The notes under the pieces: generated by a model
Seen by the model: only the letters and a program-made list of their open reading frames with translations
The model's database searches: none
Told to the model about the DNA's origin: nothing
Position numbers and translations under genes: made by a program
Shown: positions 45,920 to 58,644 of the stretch, piece by piece
Layout: each line of letters begins with the position of its first letter
Numbering within the stretch: the first letter of the stretch is position 1
Source of the DNA: Halicephalobus mephisto
Lineage: Eukaryota; Nematoda; Chromadorea; Rhabditida; Panagrolaimidae
Length of the DNA stretch: 64,000 bases
NCBI GenBank assembly: GCA_009193035.1
Contig: SWDT01000274.1
Coordinates: 17,310 to 81,309, forward strand
Direction of reading: 5' to 3'

Positions 45920-48900
45920 ATGCCACCGAAGAGGAAGCAAGCAGGAGGAAAAAAGGCTCAAAATCAGCCTTCTAAATCCGGAAAGCAAAACGGAACTACC
46001 AACGGCGATCCGGTCGTCGACATCGAAGGTTTGCCTAAATTTATATATTTATATATTTCCCTGATTCAGATGAGGTTGATGCTGCTGCTGCGATGCTACA
46101 AAGGATCGAACTCGAAAACGCTAAAGCTCGGTCGGTCGCAGGTGCCTTGGGTTCTCATCCAAAGTCCCTCGATTTGAAAATTGACCAATTGACAATTACC
46201 TTCTATGGACGTGAAATTGTTTCCGACACTACTCTCGAGATTAACCAAGGTCGTCGTTATGGACTGATTGGATTGAACGGAAGTGGAAAGTCAACCCTAC
46301 TTCAAGCCATCTATTCCCGCGAGATGCCGATTCCGGACCACTTTGACATGTTCATGGTCTCCCGTGAGATGTGTGCTTCTGAGAAATCCGCTCTTCAGGC
46401 TGTCTACGATGTCGATTCCGAACGTAAACGCTTGGAGGCACTCGCTGATGAACTGGCTCTCTGCGAAGATGAAGGTAGAGATAACTTTTCATTTTAAAAT
46501 ACGAATATCCCTTTTCCAGACAGTCAAACCAAGCTATTAGACGTTTACGAACGATTGGACGAGATGGAGGCAGATACTGCTGAAGTTCGTGCAGCGGAAA
46601 TCCTCCATGGACTCGGATTTTCCCGTACAATGATGCTCAAGAAGTGTAAGGATTTCTCTGGAGGTTGGCGTATGCGTATCGCCCTGGCCCGAGCCCTCTA
46701 TCTGAAGCCGACCCTGCTACTACTCGACGAGCCTACCAACCACTTGGATTTGGACGCTTGTGTGTGGCTCGAAGGCGAATTAGCCAAATACAAACGTTGT
46801 TTGTTCATTATTTCCCATTCTCAAGATTTTATGAACAACGTTTGTACTAATGTTATCCATTTGTTCCAAAAGAAGCTCATTTACTACTCTGTAAGTTTGA
46901 TTCGAGACGATCAAGTTAAATGGTGGAATTCCAGGGCAACTACGACACTTTCGTCAAAACTCGCGCAGAAATGTTAGAAAACCAGATGAAACGGTACAAA
47001 TGGGAACAAGATCAACTACAACACATGAAGGATTACGTTGCTCGTTTTGGCCACGGTAGTGCTAAGCTTGCCAGACAAGCTCAAAGTAAAGAAAAGACCA
47101 TGGCGAAAATGATTGCTGGAGGTCTTACTGAAAAAGTTGTTACCGAAACCGTTAAACAGTTTTATTTCTTCGATGCGGGTTATATCCCTCCTCCCGTTAT
47201 TATGATTCAGCACGTGTCTTTCAAATACAACGAAGACGGTCCATATATTTACAGAGATCTCGATTTCGGCATTGATTTGGACACCCGTGTCGCTTTAGTC
47301 GGACCTAATGGTGCTGGTAAATCGACATTACTGAAGTTGTTAGCTGGTGATGTCGTTCCTACAGATGGAATGATTCGTCGTCATAGTCATTGTAAAATTG
47401 GTCGTTATCATCAGGTTAGTTTTTTTGAATTTTTTAAGAAATGTAATTAGATAACGGAAATGTGCATAATTGGCGTTGTTTTGAATAATTAACAATGCAA
47501 ATGTTTTTTGGGTAGATTCATTTGTATTTTTGTGGATATGAAAACAAGTCGGTAAGTTTGTTGAATGATATATAGGTTTGTATTGCGGTTATATAGGTTT
47601 GATATATCTAGCAGTGGAATGAAGAACGAAATTGGAGATAGTTCTATTTCTTCGGAATCTTCTACATCTACAGCTGTTGCAAATAACTTTGAAAAAAGAA
47701 ATATTTCCTGTGTTGTTGGTGATTCTCAAGAGGAAAATCTGAAGGAAGGAAGGAACAGAACGATGGAACTTCGGTTTAATCGTGTTGAAGGACGTTCATC
47801 CATTGCTCGTGTCGCTGTTTTGGTACGTAATGTTTCACAACAATCACTTTTTTACAAGTTTAAGACTGATGTTGGTGATTACCTGACGGTTTGTTTGATC
47901 TATATGAGTTTATAGAGGTAGAGTTTACAAATTTAGGCTTTGCCGAGTGCTAAAGGATATATCCCTGCTTGTGGAACTTCTGAAGTTGTGCTGACTTGGA
48001 GACGTCCGAAGAATAATTCATGGAATGACCTGATCTCGCCTAAGATATTGATAGAAATGAGTTTTCTTGATGATGAAAATGACAAGGATATATTTAGTAC
48101 TCAATTGTTCGCAGTTATTGATATGAGTAGAACTTGTCCTGTGGATAATCCTCCTGTTGAAGAACTTGTACTTGATACAATGTCTAAGAATCTTGACAGC
48201 AATGAGATGGATGTTAAAGACAATGATCCGGTTCCTCAACAAAATTCTAACACTAATCCGGGCCAACCAATGAATGTGGCTATTATTATTGCAGTTTTCG
48301 TTTTTGCTTGGCTTATTTATCGATCTCTTAATACTCGTGTAGCTAATACCCCTAGAAATCAGTGATAATTGGGTATATAGGTTATTTAACGCGATTTAGC
48401 TAATTAAAAATGAAACATTTCCGTTATCTGCAAATAGGGGATATACGGGGATTTAATTTTTTGATTTTTAGCATCTTCATGAAGAACTTCCTTTAAATCT
48501 TTCTGCTCTTGAATTCATGCTCCAAGCTTTTCCTGAAGTTACTGAAAAAGAAGAAATGAGAAAAATTATTGGTCGATATGGTTTAAGTGGTCGTGAACAA
48601 GTAAGGAATTCAATAATTTAAAGAAAAAATTATTTTTTAACTTTTAGGTTTGTCCGATGAAACAATTATCTGATGGTCAACGTTGTCGTGTTTCATTTGC
48701 ATGGCTTGCTTGGCAACAACCGCATATTTTATTACTTGATGAACCGACGAATCATTTGGATATGGAAAGTATTGATGCACTTGCTGAAGCTATTAATAAT
48801 TTTAGTGGTGGAATGATTCTTGTTTCTCACGATTTTCGACTTGTTCATCAAGTTACTAATGAGATTTGGGTTTGCAATCATGGCTTAACGAAATGGGAAG

Positions 48901-48965
48901 GAGATATTTTCTCATATAAGGAGTTCTTGCGTAAGAATATTGGTAAGTCCAAAGTCGAACGTTAA
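45920..48965 (+). CDS. abcf-2: ABC-F ATPase, ABCF2 type
   Basis: Exons 45920-46028, 46070-46474, 46520-46890, 46935-47414, 48472-48600 and 48648-48965 join in phase to 603 residues, close to ABCF2 (about 620). ABC-F proteins have two nucleotide-binding domains and no membrane segments and act on ribosomes or in translation. Both domains are intact: Walker [10 protein letters not shown] and GPNGAGKST, signatures [10 protein letters not shown] and [10 protein letters not shown], and Walker [12 protein letters not shown] twice. The linker has the ABC-F feature [20 protein letters not shown]. The N-terminus is Lys/Gln-rich ([16 protein letters not shown]), as in ABCF2. The fourth intron (47415-48471) is 1057 bp, far longer than the others (40-47 bp), and holds a complete MSP-domain gene on the same strand. 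The gene ends 96 bases from the end of cdk-5 (convergent). Confidence 0.95.
47619..48365 (+). CDS. Membrane-anchored MSP-domain (VAP/MOSPD-like) protein, nested in abcf-2 intron
   Basis: Two exons, 47619-47888 and 47937-48365, join in phase 0 across a 48-bp intron to give 232 residues. The stretch [20 protein letters not shown], then [20 protein letters not shown] and [18 protein letters not shown], has the immunoglobulin-like MSP-domain pattern (about residues 45-150). After an acidic linker there is one C-terminal membrane segment ([20 protein letters not shown], about residues 207-226). This is the layout of VAP-type tail-anchored ER proteins that tether organelles through FFAT motifs, but the usual coiled coil is missing, so MOSPD-like or a sperm-specific MSP-domain protein is possible. 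A CTAGCAG lies a few bases before the ATG and could be a spliced-leader acceptor. It sits wholly within intron 4 of abcf-2, same strand. Confidence 0.75.
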
Positions 48966-49061
48966 TTGTTGTTTTTTGGTTTTTTGTCTGCAGATATTTT
49001 TATTCTAGTGATATTCACTAGTTTGGAAATAATTGCGTTGTTGACATAAATTTAACAAGAT

Positions 49062-50226
<1,165 letters not shown>

Positions 50227-51259
50227 CGGATTCAATTACAATCCATGAAACAAAAAAGAAAATCGTTATAATTTCGCAGTTCCGACTTCGCTTCAGGAAC
50301 CTTCGGCTGGAATGTTTCGCGGGATAACTGAAGTCCTTCGTTAATCTACTTTCGAAATTTCCAAATGGATTTTGTGAAATATTTTTTATTTCCATTTTGC
50401 CTGAGGCGATTTTGTAAGATAATGAATTTTAAAAATTTTAGATTTTTTGAAATAAAAGTTGTTTGAAATTCGATGAATTTTAATAATCAAAATTTTTCAT
50501 TTTAAAAATTAAAAAAAAAATTGTATATTTAAAAAATTTCAAATTTTTTACTTCAGAAATCTCCAATTATTAAATTTTATATAAAAATATATTTTTTTCA
50601 AAAAATTGTTTGAATTTTTCAATCCAAATTTTTTATTTTAATTATATCTCTGAAGTTTTCACTTTTACATGATTAAATTTTTTAAATTTTATTATTTCAG
50701 AAATCTTCAATCAAAAAATTTAAAAAAATTTAATTTTTTTAATTTAAATTTTTATTTTTTCAGAAAATTTAAGTTATTGAATTTTAAAAAATCGAATTTT
50801 TTAAATTTTATTTTTTCGGAAAATTTAAATTATTGAATTTTAAAAAATCGAATTTTTCAAATTTTATTTTTTCAGAAACATCCGATCGATGGAATTCACG
50901 AAAAGACCGAAATTGTTTACCATTCTGACTTCGTTTCAAGAACCTTCAACTGACGGATTTTGTAAGATGATCGGAGCTCTTCGCGGTTCCAACACTGTCT
51001 GTCGAGGATAGTTCTTTTGACCCAACTTTTGTAAATCGCCCAACTACGGACGTGTACTCGTTTTAATATTGATTTTGACTCGCGATTTTTGTTTTCTGAC
51101 CACAACTCGAAAGTCCACAACGTGTATTAGCTCAACCGATCGCGATTTTTTCGATTTACGTGTTTTAAACAATTATGATTCATCGTGAATAAATCAAATG
51201 CCAACTGTTATGTAACAATTGGAATTTAAAAAAATTTAATTTTTTCCAAAATTTCAGTT
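50227..51259. other. Intergenic between cdk-5 and ced-6
   Basis: AT-rich sequence with short runs of AAATTTAAATT-like words at 50440-50870 and a less biased stretch at 50880-51130 that is probably part of the divergent promoters. No gene is supported. An AATTTCAG directly before TTATG at 51260 may be the spliced-leader acceptor of ced-6. Confidence 0.5.
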
Positions 51260-53413
51260 ATGTCTAAAACGAAAGAAGTATATCAGACACTAAAACGGTC
51301 CATATCAGCCACGACCAATGGACTCAAATCAGCGAGTTTGTTGAAAATGGGTAACCAAAGCTCCAAAGACGAAGCTAGCAAATGGATCCATCCTCCTGGT
51401 GAGTTTTTTAAATAGTTTTATCTATGAAGCAATATACAATTAATTTACATATAAAATTGCATGTTCTAAAACTTGATTTATTTATTAATTTGTATAAAAC
51501 TAATTTTCATGTAAAATCACATATTTTGAAATTAATTCTCCTATAAAATTATGTTTTTAGAATTATTTTATTTATAAAATTGTATAAAACTAATTTACAT
51601 ATAAAATTACATGTTTTTAAAGTTATTTTTTGAGAATAGTATGTGTTTACAAGATAGTTTATAAAAATAGTGTTTTTATAGAATTTATATATGAAAATAA
51701 TAAATTTTAAACTTCGTTCATATATGAAAATGATATATTTTTAGAGTTATTTCTTAAGAATAGTATGTGTTTACAAGATAGTTTATAAAAACAGTGTTTT
51801 TATAGGATTTATATATGAAAATAATAAATTTTGAAAGTAATTTATGAGAATAGTGTATTTTTAAAGTTAATTTATTTATAAAATTATGTTTTTAAAATTG
51901 TTTATAAAATTATAAATTTGTTTCAGACGCCCTTCTTCGAGGGAGAGTTGATTATGGCGTCAGATTCCTCGGCGAGAAAGAAGTTGCTGAAGCTAAAGGA
52001 GCTCATGTCGTGAGAGATGCCATTCATGCCATCAGATTCCAAGTCCAAGTGAACAGAGGTTTAACGAGTTCTTCCGCAGCTAAACCGAGAAAAGTCGAAA
52101 TCCAGATTAATATTCATTCAGTAACTATTGTTGATGCTAAATCTAAAATAATTATTCATCGACATCCTCTTCACAAAATATCCTTCTGTGCTGATGACAA
52201 ACAAGACAAACGGGTCTTCTCGTACATAGCAATGAACGACGAAGGAAAACATATTTGTTATTTATTTTTGAGTGACAAGTTGGCAGAACAGATTACTTTA
52301 ACAATCGGAGAAGCTTTTGATTTGGCATTGCAGGTGAGAGTTGGGTTTTTACTAAAAGGAAATTCATCTTCTGGAAATTACTGCAGTGTGATTTTCCAAC
52401 ATTTATGAATACTTTCATATATAAAAACCAACTTTTAAAGACATATAAGAAATCCTATACCCCATATAATCCTAATTTAGGACTTTTTAGATTAATTTGA
52501 ATAAGATGTATTTCAAAAATTAATTTCGAAATTTCTTTAAAAATTAACAATTTTCTAAGGAATTTATTTCTAATTTTTGTAATAATGTGACTAGAATCCT
52601 ACAGAACTTTCTAGAATTCAGTAAGAATGAAATGAATATATGAACCTAAGGATTTTTCAAGTTTTATAATTTGGTGAAAATTTTTACATGGTTTTTTAAT
52701 AATGATTATTATTTCAGCAGTACATCGAGGAGAAGACTCCGAAACTTTTACAAACAGAGGATGTTGAAAAATTGAAGCAAAGGATCACCGAACTTGAATG
52801 TGAAAACCGGGCTCTGAGGATTGAAACCCAATTTTTAAGGAAAAAATGCGGACTTTCGAATGGTCATGATCGTCCTATGTTGCCTGAAACCCCGGTTCCG
52901 AAGTTACCTCCTCCAGCTTTCCGGAATCAGAATAACGAAGTCAATATTGCTCCTTTGAATCCACCGCCCTCCAGTAACCGACGTCAGAAGTCAAATGAGG
53001 GTTCTCCACTCTCCGGGATCGACTTGAGTGGTCCTGATGTCGGGAGGAAATTAGAAAACTTAAAAATAGACAAAATTGACAACGTTTTCGATGATTCCTT
53101 CGATCCTAGGTCTGGAGAAGAAAAAGATTCTTTCGGACAGCAGCCGTTCGCGATCCCTAGTCTCGGAACTCCCAAATCTGATTTACTGAACGGTCAAAAT
53201 CATGGAAAAGACCTAGAAGACATGATAGCTGACTGTGATTCTAAGTATGTATTCTATAGTAGGTTTATTTTTAAAAAAAGTTTTAGAATTAACGAAATGA
53301 GCGGTTTCGCTACTGCCAGCCTCGACTTCGGAGACATCGGTGGTCTAGAAGGCTTGAATGTGGAGGACGATTACGTGATTCCATCGGGAACAAAGCAATC
53401 TTCTGAAAAATAA
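51260..53413 (+). CDS. ced-6: CED-6/GULP engulfment adaptor
   Basis: Exons 51260-51398, 51927-52333, 52718-53244 and 53287-53413 join in phase to about 399 residues. CED-6 is a cytoplasmic adaptor that links the receptor CED-1 (NPxY motif) to engulfment of apoptotic cells. The PTB domain (about residues 40-185) is clear: WIHPPD, RGRVDYGVRFLGEKEV, VRDAIHAIRFQ, HKISFCADDKQDKRVFSYIA and LAEQITLTIGEAFDLAL. It is followed by a coiled-coil/leucine zipper (KLKQRITELECENRALRIET) and a Pro-rich tail (LPETPVPKLPPPAFR), as in C. elegans CED-6. The third exon can begin at either of two adjacent CAGs. The last intron (42 bp) is a multiple of three without a stop, so its retention would keep the frame. The 528-bp first intron is AT-rich with repeated TATATGAAAATRATA words. 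Confidence 0.93.
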
Positions 53414-55721
53414 GTTTCGTGTAAAATTATCCGTGTTTATGAATTGTGATGACTGTGTTCCATTTTATCGAAGTTCAATGTCAAAGTTGGTGATCGAAAT
53501 TTGAGTTTCTCGTGCTAAAACAATATTTACAAATTTTTTTCTATTTAAAAATTATATAAATTGATAATTAGAAATTATTTGGATTTTCCGTGTCAGAACA
53601 TGACGTACTTTGACACGTTCAAATTTCGATCTTGAACTTGGACTATCAAATTTCGATCTTGAACTTTGATCGTCATCTTTGATTTTGAACTTTGATAAAA
53701 CGGATTTCTGATGTTCTTACGTGTGTATTAAGCATGTTATACGTATTTATTGAATCTTCAAACTTGACGAAATCGACTGTCTGAATTTTAATAATGACGA
53801 AATCAATAAAATAAATATATTGAAATTAATCTTTTTAGAATTAATTTTAAATTAAAAATTAGGAGGCATTTTATGTAATTTTTATTTTTCAACACAACAT
53901 CAGAAGCTAGGAAATGTCGAAAATCAGATTTCCGACAAAACTTAAAAGGAAACTAAAATTAATTTCGAAAATTGTAAAAATCAGACAATCTTTATGAAGA
54001 TTTGTCCAACTAGATACAATTCTAAGGGGAACACAAAAAATATTTTTGAGACTAACTGATCAAAGATGGAATGTAGAAATATCGAACTTAGAAGTTCAGA
54101 AAATATCTTCAACCAAGTAATCCATGTGTCATTTTCTTTAATTCTACACTGTTTTTATCATTCTGATAGATTTTTATCGAATTACGATACAATTGCCAAA
54201 AAGTGGAAACAAAAAATCGAATTCTATTTTCTTTAAGCCATTTTGTATTGTACCTTTTGAAATCTTTTAAAAAATATTTTTCTCAAAAGTGAAGGTAAAA
54301 AATCTAATTTTTTGACATGTAATTATGTAACTAAGATTGCTCTACAACAAACACTAGATTTGGTTTCTTGCGAAATTTGTGAAGAATTTAAATACAAACG
54401 ATATTGAGGCATATTCAAAGTGGTGTGATTTCATTCAAAATTAATGGAATCGAATGATTTATAAAACATAAAATAAAGAACGATTTCCTTGCTAGCACAA
54501 GTAAAACAATACCTCCCTAAATTTTTTATTAATTAAATTATGACTATTTTCCCGGATTCAATGTTAAAAAAGATTTGGTCCAATTTTTCATATCACGAAT
54601 TCATTTAATCCTGAAATGTTATATATCATTGGATTTACTATTTCAAAGCCTACAATATGCAGCAAAATTTAAAATCGGTTTTGGGAGTATTGAGTAAATC
54701 ACAAGGAAAACGAGAATTCATCAATATTAATTCTTTTTATAGGTTAGCTATGTTTAGTTTAATTTAGCTTTTAGGCTGGATTTAGGTTTAGGCTTGAGCT
54801 TAAGGTGAATAGATTAAAGTATATTAAGTCGAGTTAAATTTTTATCAGATGTATCTTTTTTATTTTCAACAACTAGGATTCTTGTTTTTGTGCATGAATT
54901 ACTGAGTTTATATACACTCAAATGAGACAATTTCCGAGCAAGGTAGATATCCAAGTATACCTATTCCTTTTTGATGGCGTTTGAAGGAATTTAGAAGTTT
55001 TGGTGGAATTTAAATTACCAGAAAGATCAGAAATGAACAGTAGTGTGAAATTATAAGAATACAAATTTGTAATTTTCCTCTTAGAAAAGGTGTTCGTGAA
55101 TAAAGTGAATTCGAAAGAGAACACACAGTGGCAAGAGAGTATTGCTATTCTTAGGGTACATAAGTTTCAGTTATGCTACTCTAGAGTCCAGTCCATTCTA
55201 CTTTTACTCTATTCACTCTAGAATCTAGTATGCTCCGATATTCGTGTCTGTCAGAATGAGGACTCCATTCCAGTCAAGTTCCCAATTGTGAAGAGTAAGT
55301 TCATCATTGATTATGGTGAGAGTTGATTTCGGACTCGTAGAAATAAAGGATATCTCAAAAGCAATGATCTTAAATTATTTGAGTGTTCTTACATTTGTTT
55401 AACTTTCAAAAACCATAAAAGGATGGTTTCAAAAAGATTCAGATTTTCGCGTTCAAGATTTTCTAGCTTTATTTCTTAAAAAACCCTGTCTCTAAATAGA
55501 TTAAGAGGGATGCTAGATAATTGAGTAGACACAACTAGATATCACTATACAAATTTAAATGTAGGAGGGGAAAAATTGTTTGACTTTTGTTAACCAAAAT
55601 TCAATAGTGGACCAGATTTATCGTTTCCCTAAAGGAATATCAGTCAACAGATGAAAGAGCCCGCTCATCACTCAGACAGATTTATTCTTTCATTTACAGA
55701 TATACCGATATAAGAGAGATT
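53414..55721. other. Intergenic 3' of ced-6; fold-back element near its start
   Basis: At 53455-53502 and 53629-53703 a sequence containing TCAAATTTCGATCTTGAACT is present in opposite orientation (about 21 of 23 matches in the core). Another direct copy of the core sits at 53646. The rest is AT-rich and without a supported gene. Confidence 0.55.
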
Positions 55722-56094
55722 TTATTCGTTTGTTGTTGAAGTTAACGCACTTCTTTTTACTTTGGAATAAGTCAGTTTTCCACTTTTCTCGTGATCAGCG
55801 TGAATGTAATCTTGTAAAACTTCTTGTTCTTTTCTTTCGTGGAGTAGAATCGTTTTATTACTAGAATACAATAAACCACTCTTCAGTAATGAAGTAATAT
55901 TGGAAGCTGTTAATATATTATTTATCTTCGCTCTTATATCAATACTACTTTTTGATACTAATAAGATATATTCATAGAGAGGACAACTAATAGTATAACT
56001 AACACAGAGATTATCTAAACTACAGAATGTTAGTTCTAGGGTTTTTATTATGATAATATTCTCTAATTCTCTAGTAGTTAGGTTCTTTTTTAAC
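55722..56094 (-). pseudogene. Open frame without ATG, possible exon or gene relic
   Basis: An unbroken frame of about 123 codons on the minus strand has plausible protein composition (TTRELENIIIIKTLELTFCS, HADHEKSGKLTYSKVKR) but contains no methionine codon at all and is preceded by a stop. It may be a terminal exon of an unseen gene or a relic. No family recognised. Confidence 0.25.
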
Positions 56095-56414
56095 AAGAAT
56101 CAAAGAGAACGCTCACTTCATTTCCTTGACCGGGGAAGTTCTAAGATGACTATCCCATATAGAGCATTCTACTCATCAGCTTGATTAGTAATTTCAATTG
56201 TACTGTTTTCTTTTTCAAAACCAAAAATAAGTGATTATTTAATCCACTTTATTCTTAAGAGTAAACTAATAAAAGAAAAAATAAGTCTTAGGAATTATAA
56301 AAGTTTGAAATATGATTAAGGAAAATGAAACAAGATTAAATCATTGACTAAATCTCTCTTCGACGAAGGCTTTAAATGTACACTAATAGTGAAATTACTG
56401 AATTAAACGTTCAT

Positions 56415-57627
56415 TTAGTTATCTTCATTTCTTTCCATCGGGAACCATTCATTCAATTGTTTGAGCCAAGATTTAATTTCGTCCTTTGTTCCCGGAAGAT
56501 GGTCTCCTTCATACATGTTTTTTCCATGATCTGTTAAGTACTTCATATAATCAACGTAGCTGAAAAAGAGTTTTTTCAATGCTGGATACATTCCTAAGAA
56601 GTCGTTTTTGTCCATCAATTTGTAGTCTTTTTTGGCTTTATACAAATTAAAGCAGATTTTAACAAATGACTTTTCTGATTCCATATCCGGAAGAATACCC
56701 GGATACCCAGCCTCTTCCATCTTCATTTCAATTTTTCGGTAAAAGCAGTAGAGATATGTGAGAAACTCTTCAAATGCAATTTCATTACTGACAACAGTTC
56801 GTTGAATTTCCTGACTTAATTCTTTATATCCAAACCAGATAGGAATATTCTGTTGAGAATGTTTCCTTTCCTTTATTTCATTCATAAATTTCAGAAGATT
56901 TTCTAGAGTCATTTCTCTGATTTCATCATAGTTGACCAGAACTCTACATCTGGTCTTCTTTTGGGCCTCATTAAAAGTTCTACTATCAAATAAATATTTT
57001 ACCTAAAAGAACTTTCTGTTAAAGTAAGTAAACAAAAATAATTGAAACATTTGCGTAATTTCCTGTCAAAAACTTATTCTCAGAACTATTCATTTTATAT
57101 CTTTTGAAGATCTGTCGAAAATTTAATCAAATTATAATAAATGTTTTACTGATATGGGGAATTTATGTAGGTAAATCTTACTTTGTACATATTTTCTGAA
57201 AATTCCGTTTTTGGGAACTGTACCCACAAATCCACGCCATAACTAATCTCATTGACAAAATGACTGCAGTTGGGTGGATACTTTGAAAATTTCTCAGAGC
57301 TTTCCTTTTGTCTGTAAAAATGACAACGAACTTCCCAATATTCATTTTCGTCAAAGATAATCCGGAAATCAAGGAATTTTCTGCACCTCGGTTCCAGAAG
57401 GGAACTTAACTGTTTCTAAAATATTTACAATGAATTTATTCAATAAACAAGAAACTTACCAAACGTCGAATATTAGTCGATGACAAATCAAAAGGAAAAC
57501 TATATTGCCATTTATTTCTGTCTTCCGATGTAACAATAGGAGATTTTCCCTCAACAGGTATCAATCGACTCGAAGATTCATTATATCCCCATCCTAATTT
57601 ACATTCACAGCCTAAACACCAACTCAT
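56415..57627 (-). CDS. Unrecognised nematode family protein P1, short copy lacking zinc-ribbon tail
   Basis: Exons 57460-57627, 57182-57415 and 56415-57002 join in phase 0 to 329 residues. It is the inverted paralogue of the gene at 58645-60544: same exon structure, same second-exon length (234 bases), and conserved segments MSWCLGCECKLGWGY, FDENEYWEVRCHF, FVNEISYGVDLWVQFPK, CRVLVNYDEIREMTLENL and EMKMEEAGYPGIL. No signal peptide or membrane segment. After WFPM it ends with ERNEDN and a stop, whereas the paralogue continues for over 200 codons through a Cys-rich domain. The stop and 3' UTR (TAAATGAACGTTTAATTCAG) match the very end of the paralogue, so the C-terminal domain was removed by an internal deletion that kept the frame. 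Function unknown; I recognise no domain. Confidence 0.75.
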
Positions 57628-58644
57628 TTTAACACCAATAATAATTTAATATTTTATAATTACAGAACAAATCAATAACTGAATTCACCCAACTTTATAC
57701 AACTAAAACTGATAATTTATCACAGAAAGACAACTTAGAAGAAACTTCAGCCATCTTTCAATAACAATGATTCAAGGCACTCCCTTTCGTAATAAAAAAT
57801 TCTCTCTCTCTCCAAAAATCAACTTTTAAGTACTATTTCCAAAAAATAAAAGCATAAACTAATTTTAAAATTCAGTTTTCCTATTTCCGTTTCGTAGTTG
57901 TCATGGAATACAACACGGTTCACGCAATTCTATTGTAACCTGATGAGGAAATAGTCCTTCCTCTTTATTCCAATACAGTACGATAATATATCCTAAAACT
58001 TAAGAAAACAATAGATTAATAAAGTGAAGATAGAATAATAAGACACAAGGATAACTAAGCAATGATAATAATTTCTGCTACGCGATGATAAGAGAATTTG
58101 GCGGTTTTCTTGAATACTGAGGGATTTGAGTTTCATTTGACTTGTACTCTAGGATAAGCGAACTTCAATAAACTTCAGGGAATCTTATGCCAGAATCGAA
58201 TTTATAATCCGCGATAATATGACCTTAAAACTATAAAATGATAGTTAATTGGAATGTGTAAATCCACCTTCTTCTATTGTGATTTCTTGTTTTTAACGTT
58301 CTTATTTCCATTTACTACTTCTTCGAAGTCTTATTAAGCTTATTGTACGACTTTGGTCTGCTACTATGAAACAGTAATAGGAAAAGTGAGTTTTTAAACC
58401 AGTTATGCTTTTATTTTTCTGTAGTGGGTAAAAGTTGATTTTTTAAAGAAGCAAACATTCCCATGTGATAGAAAACGCCTCGAATTATCACCAATAAAGA
58501 AGTGGATAAACTGAAGTTTCTTTTTGAATTCTTTTTTTATGATAAGTTATCGTTTGTTAGTTCTATAAAATTGGACGCTGTTATTATTTTCTATTGATTG
58601 ATTGTCTTACAATTATAAAATAGAAGATTATTATCAATATTAAA
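57628..58644. promoter_or_regulatory. Shared divergent promoter region of the inverted gene pair
   Basis: About 1 kb separates the two start codons. The roughly 40 bases next to each ATG are similar in inverted orientation (AATTATAAAAT ... ATTATTAT ... TTAAAATG), so the duplication extends into the 5' flanks. The middle shows no clear symmetry and no gene. Confidence 0.5.
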
